In this document: positions 62,599-64,000 of the stretch, one piece after another
Layout of the letters: each line of letters opens with the position of its first letter
How positions within the stretch are numbered: the first letter of the stretch is position 1
Origin: Holdemania massiliensis AP2
Lineage (GTDB): Bacteria > Bacillota_I > Bacilli_A > Erysipelotrichales > Erysipelotrichaceae
DNA: 64,000 nucleotides
Assembly: GCF_000327285.1 (NCBI RefSeq)
Contig: NZ_HE998568.1
Span: 722,786 to 786,785 of the forward strand
Direction of reading: 5' to 3'
The notes under the pieces: generated by a model
The model's database searches: none
What the model was told of the DNA's origin: nothing
Seen by the model: only the letters and a program-made list of their open reading frames with translations
Made by a program: the position numbers and the translations under genes

Positions 62599-64000
62599 AT
62601 GCTGCCTAGTGAATTAACTGAGCTTGTCCAAAATATTGTTACTATGAAATGTGAACATCAAAACATTGAATTAAAACGAGCCAGTCAAGGAACGCCGGAG
62701 AAACTTTATGATACCTTGTCTAGTTTTTCAAATCAAACCGGCGGCGGTATCATTCTTTTTGGAATTGATGAAAAAAATGATTTTGCTTTAACAGGCGTTT
62801 ATGATGCTCAGGATTTACAAACGAAAGTCACAAATCAGGCGCTTCAAATGGAACCTGTTGTACGCCCTGTATTTACAGTTGCTAGTATCAATGGGAAAAC
62901 CTTAGTCAGTGCAGAAATCGCAGAGTGTGATATTTTTGATAAACCTTGCTTTTACAAAGGTGCAGGACGTATCCGAGGTTCTTATATCCGCGTTGGGGAA
63001 GCGGATATGCCAATGACTGAATATGAAATTTATAGTTTTGAAGTTTTTAAAAGAAAAATCCAGGATGAATTACGGATTGTTGAACGTGCTGATTTCAATA
63101 GTTTTGATCCCAATTTATTACAGGAATATTTTATCTCACTGCGGAAGGCAAAACCGAATTTAGCAAAACAATCCAACTCAAAAATTTTGCAGCTTCAGGG
63201 ACTTGTTGATCATGATAAACCTACGGTTGCAGGTATACTTCTTTTAGGTGAATACCCTCAAGCCTACTTTCCTCAGCTCAGTGTTACAGCCATGGTTATT
63301 GATGGTACTGAATTTGCAGAATTGGGAACCGGCGGAGAACGATTTATTGATAATCAAAGAATTGAAGGAACTTTAACACAAATGCTGGAGGATACTTTAG
63401 CTTTTATCCGCAGAAACACAAGAAACTCTACGATTATCGACGACGACGGAACACGAGCAGATCGCTCAGAATATCCCATGATTGCCGTGCGTGAAATTAT
63501 TCTTAATGCTTTAATCCACAGAGATTACAGCATTCACACCGATCATTCACCGATTCGAATCATACTCTATCGCGATCGTTTGGAAGTCGAAAATCCTGGT
63601 GGTCTGTATGGTCGCATTACAGTGGATGAATTAGGAAAAACGGCTGCTGATACCCGCAACCCATTTATAGCAAATGGCCTGGAAGTCATGCTGCAGACAG
63701 AAAACCGTTTTTCCGGTATTCCAACCATCATTAACGAAATGGAGCGGGCAAATCTCATGCCTCCTGTTTTTGAAAATCGCCGTGGTGTATTTAAAGTTAC
63801 GCTTTACAACAAGCTAAGATCGTCCATTTCATCGGAATCGCTTTTGGAGCAGAGTTCCATGCAGAAAATTTTACAATATTGTATTCAGCCGCGTAGTCGC
63901 GCAGAAATCACAAGACACCTAGGATTAAACAGTCCTTCCTATGTCACTGCAAAATATTTACGTCCGCTGATCCAAACGGGAAAATTGCAGCTGACGATTC
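62599..64000 (+). CDS. AlbA_2 (Schlafen-type) ATP-binding regulator, 3' end outside window
   Basis: Partial: 467 codons with no stop before the window end. The N-terminal Schlafen AlbA_2 domain has ELKRASQGTPEKLYDTLSSFSNQTGGGIILFGID. A C-terminal GHKL-type ATPase (HATPase_c_4) follows at about 295-395, with EIILNALIHRDYSIH and VENPGGLYGRITVDEL. A final winged helix seems to begin (SRAEITRHLGLN). The family includes putative transcriptional regulators and ATP-dependent nucleases of unclear role. GTGAGG is eight bases before the ATG. The region is lower in GC than the preceding gene, consistent with an accessory origin. Confidence 0.85.
   Translation, partial: MLPSELTELVQNIVTMKCEHQNIELKRASQGTPEKLYDTLSSFSNQTGGGIILFGIDEKNDFALTGVYDAQDLQTKVTNQALQMEPVVRPVFTVASINGKTLVSAEIAECDIFDKPCFYKGAGRIRGSYIRVGEADMPMTEYEIYSFEVFKRKIQDELRIVERADFNSFDPNLLQEYFISLRKAKPNLAKQSNSKILQLQGLVDHDKPTVAGILLLGEYPQAYFPQLSVTAMVIDGTEFAELGTGGERFIDNQRIEGTLTQMLEDTLAFIRRNTRNSTIIDDDGTRADRSEYPMIAVREIILNALIHRDYSIHTDHSPIRIILYRDRLEVENPGGLYGRITVDELGKTAADTRNPFIANGLEVMLQTENRFSGIPTIINEMERANLMPPVFENRRGVFKVTLYNKLRSSISSESLLEQSSMQKILQYCIQPRSRAEITRHLGLNSPSYVTAKYLRPLIQTGKLQLTI

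Noticed and set aside
1-64000. tRNA, rRNA and CRISPR loci
   Set aside because: No cloverleaf-like block, rRNA segment or regularly spaced repeat was noticed in the intergenic sequence; a tRNAscan or covariance-model search would be the decisive check.

Overview
The window looks like chromosome from a low-GC-phylum Gram-positive bacterium of roughly balanced base composition, most likely an anaerobic gut Erysipelotrichia (Holdemania-like). Pointers are the RNA polymerase delta subunit (rpoE) beside argS and a DUF1934 gene, DUF1846, DUF3284 and YitT proteins, Gram-positive lipoprotein signals, strong AGGAGG ribosome sites and abundant intrinsic terminators. The taxon is an inference from gene content. 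No tRNA, rRNA, CRISPR array or intact insertion sequence was seen.

Layout. 1-4 kb: kdpDE potassium/turgor two-component system, on the minus strand and without kdpFABC in view. 4-7 kb: a diguanylate cyclase and an AEC-family transporter. 7-11.7 kb: an extracytoplasmic flavin reductase that carries the residues expected of urocanate reductase, divergent from a Cache-domain kinase/AraC-type regulator pair. 11.8-18.6 kb: murA, DUF3284, a TraX/two-component operon, YitT and fructose-bisphosphate aldolase. 19-24 kb: a small acidic protein, a DUF885 peptidase, a HAD phosphatase, a cold-shock gene with a structured leader and DUF1846. 24-32.7 kb: HAD, rpoE, argS and DUF1934, a class A penicillin-binding protein, an HD phosphohydrolase and proC. 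32.8-43.5 kb: an accessory stretch with an AAA/DUF4143 ATPase under a long palindrome, YbaK, a second flavin reductase divergent from an OmpR-type two-component system, a frameshifted lipoprotein gene, an alkyltransferase-like protein and two unknown membrane-anchored proteins. 43.6-54.5 kb: feoAB, then a seven-gene run encoding an oligopeptide/nickel-type ABC importer with a metallo-hydrolase and a histidine phosphatase, a membrane protein whose start sits inside a terminator, and an SDR oxidoreductase. 54.8-64 kb: an Rpn-type transposase/nuclease broken by a nonsense codon, a TetR regulator under an 18-bp-arm inverted repeat, a DUF1266 gene with a large unknown partner, oligoendopeptidase F, and a Schlafen-AlbA ATP-binding regulator cut by the window end.

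How it works together. The strongest theme is signal-dependent reduction at the cell surface. Two lipoproteins, each with an FMN-binding domain followed by a flavocytochrome-c-type FAD domain, are each divergently paired with their own two-component system. The intergenic regions hold direct repeats spaced as expected for the two regulator classes (20 bp for the AraC type, 11 bp for the OmpR type). The first enzyme keeps the Tyr/Asp/Arg/His/Arg set known from urocanate reductase, while the second has lost the His and Arg positions and should use another acceptor. Four two-component systems in 64 kb, plus a diguanylate cyclase with an inhibitory site, show a heavy sensory investment. Two genes are decayed, and several leaders carry hairpins that could control expression.
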